Positions 25,883 to 34,512 of a DNA stretch of 36,148 bases are shown here, piece after piece (position 1 is the first letter of the stretch; the number at the start of each line of letters is the position of its first letter). The translations under genes were made by a program, and so were the position numbers. Below the pieces are notes generated by a model that had not been told where the DNA came from, did no database searches, and saw nothing but the letters and a program-made list of their open reading frames with translations. Origin of the DNA: Spirulina sp. CS-785/01 (lineage in GTDB: Bacteria > Cyanobacteriota > Cyanobacteriia > Cyanobacteriales > Spirulinaceae); assembly GCF_028330525.1 (NCBI RefSeq), contig NZ_JAQMSD010000233.1, positions 1 to 36,148 of the forward strand, in the 5' to 3' direction.

Positions 25883-27487
25883 ATGTCAATAGCGAGTTCC
25901 AAAACTACGAACAATGAATGGGAAAACCTACCTTGGGGTAAAATCCAGCGAAAGGTTTTCAAGCTACAAAAAGCTATATATCAGGCTGCAAGTCGGGGCA
26001 ATAAAGCGAAAGCACGTCGTCTTCAACGTTTGCTCAATAAGTCTTATTATGCAAGACTCCTAGCAGTACGCAAAGTAACTCAGGACAACCAAGGTAAACG
26101 AACTGCAGGAATTGATGGAGTCAAATCTGTCAAACCCAAAGAACGGTTTCACCTGGCTGAGAAACTACGGAAACCTAGCAAAGCCAAAAGCCTAAGACGG
26201 GTATGGATTCCCAAACCCGGTAAGGATGAAAAACGTCCCCTTGGTATTCCAACCATATACGATAGAGCCTTGCAAGCCTTGGTTAAACTAGGATTAGAAC
26301 CATACTGGGAAGCTCTATTTGAAGCGGAATCATATGGTTTCAGACCTGGACGGTCAGCACATGACGCAATAGATGCCATCTATAAGAAATGTCATAAAAG
26401 AAAGCAATTCGTATTAGATGCGGACATTGCAAAATGTTTTGACCAGATTAACCATGATTACCTTATGTCAAAATTAGATTGTCCCTCTGTGTACAAACGG
26501 AGTATCAAACAATGGCTAAAAGCCGGAGTTATGGACAATGGTGTATTTGAAGCAACAGAAGCGGGAACTCCTCAAGGAGGGGTCATCAGTCCACTCCTAG
26601 CTAACATTGCCCTACACGGAATGATTGAATCGGTTGTCAATAGCTTCCCAAGAACAAAGGTTATTGACGGGAAAAGAGAACAAACCTATCGCCCGAAAAT
26701 CATCCGATACGCCGACGACTTTGTGGTGTTAGCCAACACACCAGAAGTTGTACTAGAAGCCCGACAACTTATCGAGGAATGGTTAAAATCTGCTGGCTTA
26801 CAACTCAAACCAGAAAAGACACGGTTATGTAATACCTTGTCAGAATGGAATGAGGAAAAACCTGGGTTTGACTTCCTAGGATTCAATATCCGGCACTATC
26901 CGGTGAGTATCCATAAAGGAGTCAACACAGGAAGAGGAACAAAACCCTACCAGTTGTATATAAAACCTTCCAAGAAAGCTGTGCAAAACCACTACAATGC
27001 CTGTAAAGAGGTTATTAAGCGACTTAAGACCGCACCTCAAGCAGCACTCATCAGTAAAATAAATCCTATCATTAGAGGATGGAGTAGATATTTCTCAACG
27101 GTAGTATCCAAAGAAATTTTCTCCAAAATTGACCATATGATTTGGGTTGCACTTAGGGCTTGGACGGTATCTCGATGTGGAAAAGCATCCTATGAGAAGC
27201 TAGGAAACTATTTTTCAACAGGAAAGCATGGGAATTGGACGTTCCAAACAAAGGATGGTCTAACCCTGACAAAACACATAGAGACCCCCATTAAGAGACA
27301 TATCAAAGTTAAGGGGAATAAAACACCCTATGACGGAGACTGGGCTTATTGGACAAAACGGATGAGCAAGGGTTACGGTGGTATCCCCACCCGAATTACC
27401 AAACTCATGAAACGACAAAAAGGACGGTGTAATCATTGTGGACAATATTTCACACACGAGGATTTGGTGGAAATTGACCATATTTAA
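25883..27487 (+). CDS. ltrA: Intron-encoded protein: reverse transcriptase, maturase, truncated HNH
   Basis: 534 residues. It assists splicing and reverse-transcribes the intron during retrohoming. The RT blocks run from about 70 to 340, including WIPKPGKDEKRPLGIPT, QGGVISPLLANIALHG and the active site YADDFVVL (Tyr276, Asp278, Asp279). The maturase domain X follows (about 360-450, IIRGWSRYFSTV). The C-terminal HNH endonuclease begins with RCNHCGQYF and DLVEIDHI, but then meets TAA at 27485-27487. The same frame continues with PKSKGGKNEYSNLQLLHRHC and further residues up to TGA at 27614. So about 42 residues, including the last HNH metal ligands, are lost. RT and maturase parts look intact. 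Confidence 0.94.
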   Translation: MSIASSKTTNNEWENLPWGKIQRKVFKLQKAIYQAASRGNKAKARRLQRLLNKSYYARLLAVRKVTQDNQGKRTAGIDGVKSVKPKERFHLAEKLRKPSKAKSLRRVWIPKPGKDEKRPLGIPTIYDRALQALVKLGLEPYWEALFEAESYGFRPGRSAHDAIDAIYKKCHKRKQFVLDADIAKCFDQINHDYLMSKLDCPSVYKRSIKQWLKAGVMDNGVFEATEAGTPQGGVISPLLANIALHGMIESVVNSFPRTKVIDGKREQTYRPKIIRYADDFVVLANTPEVVLEARQLIEEWLKSAGLQLKPEKTRLCNTLSEWNEEKPGFDFLGFNIRHYPVSIHKGVNTGRGTKPYQLYIKPSKKAVQNHYNACKEVIKRLKTAPQAALISKINPIIRGWSRYFSTVVSKEIFSKIDHMIWVALRAWTVSRCGKASYEKLGNYFSTGKHGNWTFQTKDGLTLTKHIETPIKRHIKVKGNKTPYDGDWAYWTKRMSKGYGGIPTRITKLMKRQKGRCNHCGQYFTHEDLVEIDHI

Positions 27488-27616
27488 CCAAAATCCAAAG
27501 GTGGTAAGAATGAATACTCCAACCTACAACTGTTACATCGTCATTGCCACGACATTAAGTCACAAACTGACAATGCAGCACCCATGACAGGGGATAGCAA
27601 GCTAGAAGCCGTATGA
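27488..27616 (+). pseudogene. Severed 3' end of the intron HNH domain
   Basis: In the same frame as the intron protein, this stretch encodes 42 codons with NEYSNLQLLHRHCHD, the second half of an HNH nuclease domain. It ends at TGA 27614-27616, inside domain V. It is separated from the main gene by a single TAA codon, which one base change (for instance TTA to TAA) could have created. Confidence 0.85.
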
Positions 27617-27639
27617 AGCGAAAGTTTCACGTACGGTTT
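27606..27639 (+). ncRNA. Group II intron domain V
   Basis: A 34-nt hairpin. The lower stem AAGCCGTA pairs with TACGGTTT and holds the catalytic AGC triad. A two-nt bulge follows. The upper stem GAAGC/GTTTC is capped by a GAAA tetraloop. These are the defining features of domain V. Confidence 0.95.
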
Positions 27640-27720
27640 GGAATGGGAGGGGTAGCCCGTGAGGGTTATCTCGACCCCTAATTACGCTCGGTGCATTTGC
27701 CCTCTCTCCCTATTAACTCC

Positions 27721-28956
27721 ATGAATCAATCCCCCAAACAAATTATCGTTATCGGTGGTGGTGCAGCCGGATTTTTTGGGGCCATTGCTTGTGCATCCTC
27801 CCATCCTCAGACTTCCGTGACACTGCTAGAAGCGGGAAAACACCCTCTCAGTAAAGTGCGCATATCGGGGGGAGGCCGGTGTAATGTGACTCATCATTGT
27901 TTTGAACCTGCGGCCTTGGTGCAGAATTACCCTAGAGGGGGGAAAGCGTTACGGGGGGCCTTTACCCGGTTTCAACCCAAGGATACGGTTGCTTGGTTTG
28001 AACAACGGGGGGTGAAACTGAAAACCGAGGCCGATGGCCGGATGTTCCCTGTTACCGATGACTCGGAAACTATTGTGAACTGTTTACAAAAGACGGCACA
28101 ACAGGCCGGGGTAGCAGTACGCACAGGCTGTCCTGTAAAGACCCTAGAACGGACAGAGACGGGGTTTTGGGTGGGGCTACGGGGGGGAGAGGGGTTAGGG
28201 TGCGATCGCATCTTAATTGCCACCGGAAGCAGTCCTCTGGGACACCGTTGGGCCCGACACCTCGGCCACACCGTACACCCCCCCGTCCCCTCCCTCTTTA
28301 CCTTTAATATTAAAGACTCCCGCTTACAAGACTTAGCGGGAATTTCCGTGGACTCGGTTTCCCTACGTCTCCTCACCCCGGATAAACAAAAACTCTCCCA
28401 AACAGGCCCCATTCTCATCACCCATTGGGGGTTAAGTGGTCCAGCTACCCTGAAACTCTCCGCTTGGGGGGGCCGAGTCCTTTGCAACCATGGTTACAAC
28501 CTCCCCCTGCAAATTAACTGGACTCCCTCCCATAACCCCGAAACCCTCCGTCAACACCTGCTGACGGTGAAAGCAGAATACCCGAAACGGAAACTCGGCA
28601 CAATTTCCCCCCTTCCCCTCCCCAAACGACTTTGGCAACAACTGGTGTCCCATTGCCAACTCAACCTACACACCCCTTGGGCCGAGGTTTCCAAAAAAGC
28701 GATTAATCGACTGGTTGGGGAAGTCACCGAAGGAAAGTTTCAAATTACCGGAAAAGGGGTGTTTAAGGAGGAGTTTGTCACTTGTGGGGGGGTGAGTTTA
28801 AAGGAAATTAACTTTAAAACCATGGAAAGTCGCCGTTGTCCGGGGTTATATTTTGCTGGAGAGGTGTTAGATATTGATGGGGTGACAGGGGGGTTTAATT
28901 TTCAAAGTGCTTGGACAACGGGATGGTTGGCGGGTCAAGGGATGGGAGACTTTTAG
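27721..28956 (+). CDS. BaiN/HI0933-family FAD-dependent flavoprotein
   Basis: 411 residues from ATG 27721; an in-frame ATG at 27691 only adds a non-conserved leader next to the intron end. The FAD-binding motif IIVIGGGAAGFFGAI opens the protein. The family mark LSKVRISGGGRCNVTH is near residue 45. ILIATGSS closes the second Rossmann part, and the C-terminal block GLYFAGEVLDIDGVTGGFNFQSAWTTG, quoted here only for its GEVLD and GGFN core, is typical of HI0933/BaiN proteins. These are widespread flavoenzymes of uncertain substrate; BaiN itself reduces bile-acid intermediates in gut bacteria, which does not apply here. The intron lies 38 nt upstream, so its original promoter has probably been displaced. 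Confidence 0.9.
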   Translation: MNQSPKQIIVIGGGAAGFFGAIACASSHPQTSVTLLEAGKHPLSKVRISGGGRCNVTHHCFEPAALVQNYPRGGKALRGAFTRFQPKDTVAWFEQRGVKLKTEADGRMFPVTDDSETIVNCLQKTAQQAGVAVRTGCPVKTLERTETGFWVGLRGGEGLGCDRILIATGSSPLGHRWARHLGHTVHPPVPSLFTFNIKDSRLQDLAGISVDSVSLRLLTPDKQKLSQTGPILITHWGLSGPATLKLSAWGGRVLCNHGYNLPLQINWTPSHNPETLRQHLLTVKAEYPKRKLGTISPLPLPKRLWQQLVSHCQLNLHTPWAEVSKKAINRLVGEVTEGKFQITGKGVFKEEFVTCGGVSLKEINFKTMESRRCPGLYFAGEVLDIDGVTGGFNFQSAWTTGWLAGQGMGDF

Positions 28957-29021
28957 ACGGTTAAGAAAGTTGGGCTAAAATAGGCGGAGACGGGTCTATT
29001 TGTTTTGAGGAGCAATACACT

Positions 29022-29096
29022 ATGGCCAAAGCAAGTATTAATGGGATTATTATTGCCGAAAGTGACCATTGCGAAAAGGTCGAGATTTCTATGTAG
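29022..29096 (+). pseudogene. 5' remnant of a DUF427-family gene
   Basis: A 24-codon frame with GAGGAG nine nt before the ATG. Its translation begins MAKASINGIIIAESDHCEKV. DUF427 proteins usually begin with A-x-x-NG-x-x-(I/L)-AESD-x-x-x-(V)VE, so the match covers the first strand pair of the family. It then ends after ISM at TAG, where a full protein would continue for about 70 more residues. No further DUF427 sequence is seen downstream, so this looks like a deletion remnant with a preserved translation start. Confidence 0.65.
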
Positions 29097-29172
29097 GTGT
29101 AACGGAGTAAAGCTTAACATCTTCCAAATTGAAAATGTTGGGTAACGCTACTAAAATTAACGAAACCTTCAA

Positions 29173-29234
29173 TGGTTAATTGGTTAATGGTTAATTGGTT
29201 AATTGGTTAATGGTTAATTAGTTAATGGTTAATT
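29173..29234. repeat. GGTTAATT tandem repeat
   Basis: About eight alternating GGTTAATT and GGTTAAT units run up to the stop codon of the histidine kinase gene. AT-rich, non-coding. The last unit touches the kinase 3' end. Confidence 0.9.
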
Positions 29235-29237
29235 GTT

Positions 29238-31616
29238 TTAAGACTGTAACGATTGTTCTAATAACTCTAGAATGCCTCGGTCATCGAAACTTTGAGAGAG
29301 TTGTAAAATGCGATCGCTAAACCGATAATAACACCGATTTAACGCCTTTAACCGTCTAGCCTCATTTTCAATCCCCTCAATATCGCCAATTTTAGCGGCT
29401 CGATAGAGAGTTTGTAATTCCGTCACTGGGGGAACTTGTAGAGTTTCATCCTGCTCAATATCCCCATCTGAGGAGTTGGCCGCTTCATACACCCACTGTA
29501 AAGGTAAATATTTCTCTAAAATCGTGAGCAAATGCTTCACCTCAATGGGTTTCGGGAGAAAATTATTACATCCGGATGCGATCGCCTTTTCTTGATCCAA
29601 ATGGGATATACTGGCCGAAGACGCAATCACCGGGATACTTTGCTGCATCGAAAACCGTAATTGCCTCGTCATCTCATAGCCATCCATTTCCGGCATCATT
29701 AAATCCGTAATCACTAAACTAGGCGAACATTGAGTAATCTTCAATAACCCCTCCTTACCATTATCCGCCTCTACCATAACAAACCCCAACGGTTGGAGAA
29801 TATCCACCAACACCGCACGATTCAGCGCGACATCATCCACCACTAAAATTGTTTGACATTCCCCCGTATATCCCACCACTTGGCCTTCCTCCACAGGGAG
29901 AGGATGAGCAGCCGCCCCTTCCACCACCGGAAGTGCGAGATCAAACCAAAACACACTGCCTTGGCCCAACTGACTTTTCACCCGAATATCACTCCCCATC
30001 ATCTTCACCAATTGGCGAGAAATCGACAACCCTAACCCCGTCCCCTCATTGCGTTTAGACACCTTCCCCACTTGTTCAAAAGGACGGAAAATCTTTTTCA
30101 GTTGTTCAGGAGTCATTCCCACCCCCGTATCCTGAACCGTAAAACGCAATTGACTGAGGGGTGGAGGTTCCTCACCTGTATCCTCTCCCGTCGCAGACGC
30201 AGACTCCCGTTCAATATCTCTCACCTCCACCCTTAATATCACCTTTCCTGCATCAGTAAATTTCACCGCATTTCCCAATAAATTGAGCAACACCTGACGA
30301 AGGCGTTTTTCATCCACTAAAACTTGATTGGGTAAATTGCGATCGCCATCATACTGAAACGTCACCCCTTTCCGTTCCGCCCGAATACGAATAATTTCCG
30401 TCACCCCCAACAAACAAGACGGTAAATGCACCTCCTGGGGAAACAACTCCATGCGTCGCGCTTCAATTTTAGACAGATCGAGAATATCATTAATCAGCGT
30501 CAGCAAATGGGACCCCGCTTGATAAATCACATCCAAATCTTTTTGATGGGCTTTCAAAGCATCCACCCGTTGTAAAATTTGCGCATACCCCAAAATCCCA
30601 TTAAGCGGAGTCCGCAATTCATGGCTCATATTCGCTAAAAACTCACTTTTCGCTTGGTTGGCCGCATCCGCGGCCTGTCGTGCATCCTCCAACTCGTGGG
30701 TATAGGAGCTAATGCGGTCCACCAGTTGATTAAACCCTTGGGCCAAAGACCCCACTTCCCCCCCCGTAATATTAGGACAACGGAGATCAAAATTAGACTC
30801 TTGGGACATCTGACGGGCTACCTGTTCCAGGGTTTTCAGGGGATAGGCAATGGCATGACTGGTCACCACCACTAAAATAATTGCCACTAACACCGATCCC
30901 CCCATACTACTGAGAATAATCCAATGTCGTAACTGTTCGGCCCGGTTTAACTCCTGGGCTGCATTCTGATATTGTGTCTTAATCACCTGCTCCATCCCCC
31001 TCAAGGTTTCCAACAAGCGATCAAACTCCACCTCAATCTCTTTATTTTCCGAACTGGTGAGTGCGGCCACAATAGTCTCTCTCGCATCGGGGATTTCTTC
31101 CTCGGTTAAAGTGGGGGGATTAAGGGTTTCCCATAACTCCTTCACCCATTGTTCATAATCTTCTGTCGTCTCTTGATAATGATTCAGGGTAGAACGTAAC
31201 TTGGGAACATTGACTTTTGACTGGGGAGCATGAAGATCGAGAAAGGTTTGGAATTCCTGAATGGTCGTTTCCACTCGTTGTAGATCATTGCGAAACTTGC
31301 CAACTTCGTACTCAAACCAAATGGTATCCCCTAAAACAATGATCAACCGTTGGGGGTGGAGATGAATGGCTGTAACACTATTTTCTAACTCGTGGAGGAG
31401 GTTAAGTTGTTGATCAGCAACAGCAAGGGATTGACTGGCACGGGATTCATAATAGTCCCCAATGAACAATCCGGTTAAGGACCCTAAAACAGCGACTCCA
31501 AGAGATAAGGTAGCACTCAGGGCAATTTTTTGAACAATACTTTGTCCCCGGTTCAGGACAGTGAAAGGGTTTAAGGTGCGCAATTTTTGCGAACAGAAGT
31601 GAGCCAGCTTAAACAT
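29238..31616 (-). CDS. Membrane hybrid histidine kinase with TorS-like layout
   Basis: 792 residues. A membrane helix lies at about 31-53. A mostly helical periplasmic part of about 180 residues follows, then a second helix at about 233-258 and a HAMP domain (260-312). A short coiled coil ([20 protein letters not shown]) leads into HisKA, with the phospho-accepting His332 in [11 protein letters not shown]. The ATPase domain has N box [11 protein letters not shown]1 VQDTGVGM and G2 GTGLGLSI. A receiver domain (about 590-705) has phospho-acceptor Asp638 in [11 protein letters not shown]. The C-terminal helical tail has no Hpt-type histidine. The all-helical sensor resembles TorS, which reads a periplasmic binding protein. 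The PhnD-like gene just upstream could supply that partner. Confidence 0.93.
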   Translation of the reverse strand: MFKLAHFCSQKLRTLNPFTVLNRGQSIVQKIALSATLSLGVAVLGSLTGLFIGDYYESRASQSLAVADQQLNLLHELENSVTAIHLHPQRLIIVLGDTIWFEYEVGKFRNDLQRVETTIQEFQTFLDLHAPQSKVNVPKLRSTLNHYQETTEDYEQWVKELWETLNPPTLTEEEIPDARETIVAALTSSENKEIEVEFDRLLETLRGMEQVIKTQYQNAAQELNRAEQLRHWIILSSMGGSVLVAIILVVVTSHAIAYPLKTLEQVARQMSQESNFDLRCPNITGGEVGSLAQGFNQLVDRISSYTHELEDARQAADAANQAKSEFLANMSHELRTPLNGILGYAQILQRVDALKAHQKDLDVIYQAGSHLLTLINDILDLSKIEARRMELFPQEVHLPSCLLGVTEIIRIRAERKGVTFQYDGDRNLPNQVLVDEKRLRQVLLNLLGNAVKFTDAGKVILRVEVRDIERESASATGEDTGEEPPPLSQLRFTVQDTGVGMTPEQLKKIFRPFEQVGKVSKRNEGTGLGLSISRQLVKMMGSDIRVKSQLGQGSVFWFDLALPVVEGAAAHPLPVEEGQVVGYTGECQTILVVDDVALNRAVLVDILQPLGFVMVEADNGKEGLLKITQCSPSLVITDLMMPEMDGYEMTRQLRFSMQQSIPVIASSASISHLDQEKAIASGCNNFLPKPIEVKHLLTILEKYLPLQWVYEAANSSDGDIEQDETLQVPPVTELQTLYRAAKIGDIEGIENEARRLKALNRCYYRFSDRILQLSQSFDDRGILELLEQSLQS

Positions 31617-31867
31617 AAGAACTCAGAGAAGTAAGGCTAGCAGGATTATACGAATGGGGTATGAAGAAGTTATGAAGATACCAAAGCAGGAATAGGCAAG
31701 AGGCAAGAAATCGGTTAGCTGGACTAACCACGGGGAAACTAAACGAGTGTAAAGTGTTAGGTGGGTTTCGAGTAATGTGAGTTTCTAGAAAGCCATAATA
31801 ATGAACTTCTCAATCGTTCTTTCCCGATTAATCCCTCTTACCTGCCTAAACTTCAATTGTGAAAATC
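31617..31867. other. Spacer between the PhnD-like and kinase genes
   Basis: No gene. A small hairpin, GGTTAG/CTAACC with a 5-nt loop, is at 31713-31729. The 251-nt gap means the kinase may have its own promoter. None is clear. Confidence 0.5.
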
Positions 31868-32761
31868 TTATAAAAAGTTTCCTTCTCCAATGGCTTGGTA
31901 AACCTCTCTAATCATGTTGTAGTCACTATCTTCGACCGAGACTAAGGTGGACTCTTTATATTTTGCATTGGCGGGGGCTGACGCTAAAGCGGTAATTAAC
32001 GCTTTTTGCTCTACAATCATGCGATCGCGGAGTTGCATCATCAAATCCATGTCACTATTACTATTGACCACTAATACATCATTGGGCAACGAGGGGCCTT
32101 TTTTGAGTAAGCGAAACTCATCGGCTGCAATATCGTCTTGTTCTAAAAACTGTTGATAATCAATCACTGGCCCCCCCCAAGCGTCCACTTCTCCCGCTTT
32201 GAGCGCATTTAAACTCCCTTCTCGGCCCAACATTTTCACTTGATAATCGGTTTTAGGGTTGAGTCCTGCGTCCATGAGCATTTTAGTGGGTCCGAGATGT
32301 CCACTGGTGGACCCCACTTTTAACATCGCCACGGTTTTCCCTTTGAGATCAGCTACAGTTTTTAGGGGACTAGATGCGGAAACCGCAATTGCAGGATGAT
32401 AATTGGGACGGGTAATGGCAATGATAGGGATGGCATTGGTGCGGGCCTGAATGACCACATATTCCGAGGGACCAGTCAACGCTAAATCGACTTTTCCGGA
32501 CTGTAAGGCGGATGCGGCCTCTAAATAGCCGTCCACGGGATAAAATTCTATGGGACGCTCTAAGACGCTTGATAAAGTGTTCCGAAAGGCTTCATAATCT
32601 CGTTTGAGGTTGTCGAGTCCCTGTACATCCGTTATGGCAAGTTTTAGGGGGGGTTGAGACCCAGTGGTTTTTCCTGGAGAGGAAGCATTGGGTTGTTGAG
32701 TGGCGGCAGTGCAACTGGCTAAGAAGACGGTTGCTAGGCCAATAAAAGATCGTCGTTTCAT
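31868..32761 (-). CDS. PhnD-like phosphonate/phosphate-type solute-binding lipoprotein
   Basis: 297 residues. The N-terminus MKRRSFIGLATVFLASC is a lipoprotein signal ending in lipobox LASC (Cys17). The RR pair may allow Tat export. The mature part is a PhnD-type periplasmic binding fold: LKLAITDVQGLDNLKRDY, VDLALTGPSEYVV, the loop KGKTVAMLKVGSTSGHLGPT, and LKAGEVDAWGG, all usual in phosphate/phosphite/phosphonate ABC binding proteins. No permease or ATPase gene is nearby. Instead the next genes on the strand encode a hybrid kinase and, upstream, an HD-GYP protein, so a sensory role is more likely than uptake. GAGGAAGG precedes the ATG by about 8 nt. The ligand is not known. Confidence 0.88.
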   Translation of the reverse strand: MKRRSFIGLATVFLASCTAATQQPNASSPGKTTGSQPPLKLAITDVQGLDNLKRDYEAFRNTLSSVLERPIEFYPVDGYLEAASALQSGKVDLALTGPSEYVVIQARTNAIPIIAITRPNYHPAIAVSASSPLKTVADLKGKTVAMLKVGSTSGHLGPTKMLMDAGLNPKTDYQVKMLGREGSLNALKAGEVDAWGGPVIDYQQFLEQDDIAADEFRLLKKGPSLPNDVLVVNSNSDMDLMMQLRDRMIVEQKALITALASAPANAKYKESTLVSVEDSDYNMIREVYQAIGEGNFL

Positions 32762-32782
32762 GGTTCAATCCTTCCTCTATAG

Positions 32783-32842
32783 CAGTAATCAGTAATCAGT
32801 AAACAGTAATCAGTAATCAGTCATCAGTAATCAGTCATCAGT
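32783..32842. repeat. AATCAGT heptamer tract
   Basis: About eight AATCAGT-type units, some changed to AAACAGT or CATCAGT, lie just upstream of the PhnD-like gene. The same heptamer in inverted orientation occurs 460 nt away. Confidence 0.9.
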
Positions 32843-33176
32843 GAGATACGTCTTTAATTATGCGGTTGTCTAGCGTTGGCTTGATTTAAGGTCTTTCCAT
32901 CATGCTATATCAAAAATATAGAATCATAAGATTATTATTCATCCTTCTCCCTGTTTAACAATCAAAATTTAATGCAAGGTTAAGATCGCTAATTAGGCAC
33001 GTCTTGGTAGGAGTAGAAGGACACAATTGGACAATTGGATGAAAAAAGGAGGATTATGGCTACAATTGAAGCGAATCTGAATTATTTTTAGGCTCAAGTG
33101 GTATAGTATCACGGAGATACGTTTGAGCATAGCCAATGCTGGACAAATTCACGATTCAAGGCTGATCTCACTGATG

Positions 33177-33303
33177 ACTCTCAGTGAAACTAACCATTGT
33201 TGAAAGTTGGCTAAAAGCCTTACTGTGATTAGTTTCTGACCTTCTTTTTAGGTTAACTTTCTCCTTGATCTTTCCATCTGCCTTCTGCTCTCTGCCTTCG
33301 GAT
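33177..33303 (+). repeat. Dispersed ~130-nt hairpin repeat, copy B
   Basis: It matches the minus strand of 12553-12684 as described there. Here the outer stem is CAG(TG)AAACTAA with TTAGTTTCTG and the inner hairpin is GGCTaaaAGCC. The stems are kept while the loop and the linker between them differ from copy A. Confidence 0.8.
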
Positions 33304-33331
33304 ACTGATTACTGATTACTGATTACTGATT
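33304..33331. repeat. ACTGATT heptamers overlapping the HD-GYP stop codon
   Basis: Four exact ACTGATT copies. On the minus strand they supply the final codons (Asn, Gln) and the TAA stop of the HD-GYP gene. Confidence 0.9.
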
Positions 33332-34363
33332 AGCGATATTAGTTTGAATATAATTACGGAATTGAGCCACTAATTCAGGATTTCGCCAACCTTGTTGGGC
33401 TTCTTCCGTAAGAATACGGAGAGCCGTTTGGGGGGAACAGGGTTGTTTGTGGGGCCGTTGACTGGTGAGTGCATCATAAATATCGGCCATTTGAAACACT
33501 TGGGCCAACCAGGGGATATTTTCTCCGGCCAGGCCATCGGGATATCCTGTCCCATTCCAGCGTTCGTGATGATGGCGAATAATGGGGAGAATTTGCCGAA
33601 ATTCGCTGACGGGTTGACAGATTTGTTCCCCGACTAAGACGTGCTGACGGAGGAGGGTTCGTTCTTGGGGGGTGAGTGTGTCGGTTTTGAGTAAGATGGC
33701 ATCGGGAATAGCGATCGCGCCAATATCATGGAGATAGGCAGCATCTTTGAGAGATTGTAGGTCGGCCTTGGAAAGGGAGAGAAATTGCCCAAACCCTTCC
33801 ACTAACCGCAGCAATTGTTCTGAGGGGTTGGTTGTCCCACAGCAACGGCCTTCTACGGCCTTGGCAATGGAGAATAAAACCTGTTTGGATTGATGAATCG
33901 TATCATTAAGGCGTTTTTGTTGAATTAATGCCTTAACGCGAGTGGTGAGTTCTAGTCGATCTAGGGGTTTATTTAAAAAATCTGTTCCCCCGGCTTCCAA
34001 TCCTTGGAGACGGGAAGCGCGATCGCTTTCTACCGTGAGAAAAACCACCGGAATTTCTGCGGTTTGAGGAGTTTCTTTCAGGCGACGACACACTTCCATC
34101 CCATCCATATCCGGCATAACCATATCCAGCAAAATCAGGTCAGGAGTCTCCTTTTGGGCGATTTCTAAGGCTGTGAGACCATTATCAGCTTCAAGAACCC
34201 TGTAGCCCTCCAGTTGGAGTAAATCTACAGTTAACTGACGAGTTAATCCGTGATCATCAATAACGAGAATCATTCCTAGTTCTGGGACATTCTTTAAGGC
34301 CACATCGGAGTTCTGGGTTGTTTCGAGAAGTGCAATCACTGCCTTGCCTACCTGGTCGATCAT
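33323..34363 (-). CDS. Response regulator with HD-GYP output (likely c-di-GMP phosphodiesterase)
   Basis: 346 residues. A receiver domain (about 30-150) carries phospho-acceptor Asp80 in LLDMVMPDMDG and the conserved Lys in DFLNKPLD. The HD-GYP domain (about 165-340) has YLHDIGAIAIPD (His212, Asp213), LLRQHVLVGEQI, and RHHHERWNGTGYPDGL with Gly273-Tyr274-Pro275, then MADIYDALTS. Such proteins usually break down cyclic-di-GMP when phosphorylated. One oddity is HDIGA in place of the usual HDIGK. It lies upstream of the PhnD-like and kinase genes on the same strand and is the likely phospho-acceptor of that kinase. No clear ribosome-binding site is seen before ATG 34363. Confidence 0.93.
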   Translation of the reverse strand: MIDQVGKAVIALLETTQNSDVALKNVPELGMILVIDDHGLTRQLTVDLLQLEGYRVLEADNGLTALEIAQKETPDLILLDMVMPDMDGMEVCRRLKETPQTAEIPVVFLTVESDRASRLQGLEAGGTDFLNKPLDRLELTTRVKALIQQKRLNDTIHQSKQVLFSIAKAVEGRCCGTTNPSEQLLRLVEGFGQFLSLSKADLQSLKDAAYLHDIGAIAIPDAILLKTDTLTPQERTLLRQHVLVGEQICQPVSEFRQILPIIRHHHERWNGTGYPDGLAGENIPWLAQVFQMADIYDALTSQRPHKQPCSPQTALRILTEEAQQGWRNPELVAQFRNYIQTNIANQ

Positions 34364-34512
34364 GATTTAATACCTAGTATGCTCAATTGTTGTGGGGGTT
34401 GGAATCAGTTTTTTTACGGAAATTATTTTGAGTCAAATCTTTCTACAGTGAGACTTGATTCAAGATAAAAGGGTGATTTACTTAGAATTGAGTCTTTCGA
34501 TTTACAGAGTCT

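Larger units (their letters stand above)
25182..27682 (+). mobile_element. Group II intron with encoded maturase/reverse transcriptase
   Basis: About 2.5 kb. The 5' end is placed at GTGCG (25182), the group II consensus. About 700 nt of structured RNA (domains I-III) precede the protein gene in domain IV. Domain V (27606-27639) is textbook. A candidate EBS1, CACTG at 25465-25469, is complementary to the last five exon bases, CAGTG at 25177-25181, supporting the 5' boundary. Domain VI has an AGCCC/GGGTT hairpin and a likely branch A at 27674, which puts the 3' end near 27682 (uncertain by a few nt). It lies between recO and a flavoprotein gene, not inside a coding region. It contains no HIP1 site, unlike its surroundings, consistent with recent arrival. 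Confidence 0.92.
28957..29237. other. Spacer with a gene remnant and tandem repeats
   Basis: After the flavoprotein stop the spacer contains the DUF427 remnant (29022-29096), about 75 nt without visible features, and a GGTTAATT repeat tract next to the histidine kinase stop. Confidence 0.7.
32762..33322. other. 561-nt spacer flanked by inverted heptamer repeats
   Basis: It lies between the HD-GYP stop and the PhnD-like start. AATCAGT-type heptamers are at 32783-32842, and their reverse complement, ACTGATT, at 33304-33331. In between are a GGAGG-preceded 11-codon frame (33056-33091), a GCTCAA/TTGAGC compound hairpin (about 33091-33128) and copy B of the hairpin repeat. I see no further gene. 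Confidence 0.7.

Noticed and set aside
31868-32761. Component of a phosphonate ABC importer
   Set aside because: No ATPase or permease gene lies in the neighbourhood; the neighbours are signalling genes.
33056-33091. 11-codon frame directly after AAAAAAGGAGG
   Set aside because: The ribosome-binding site is good but spacing to ATG is only about 3 nt and the peptide matches nothing; it may be a gene remnant, but support is too weak to list.
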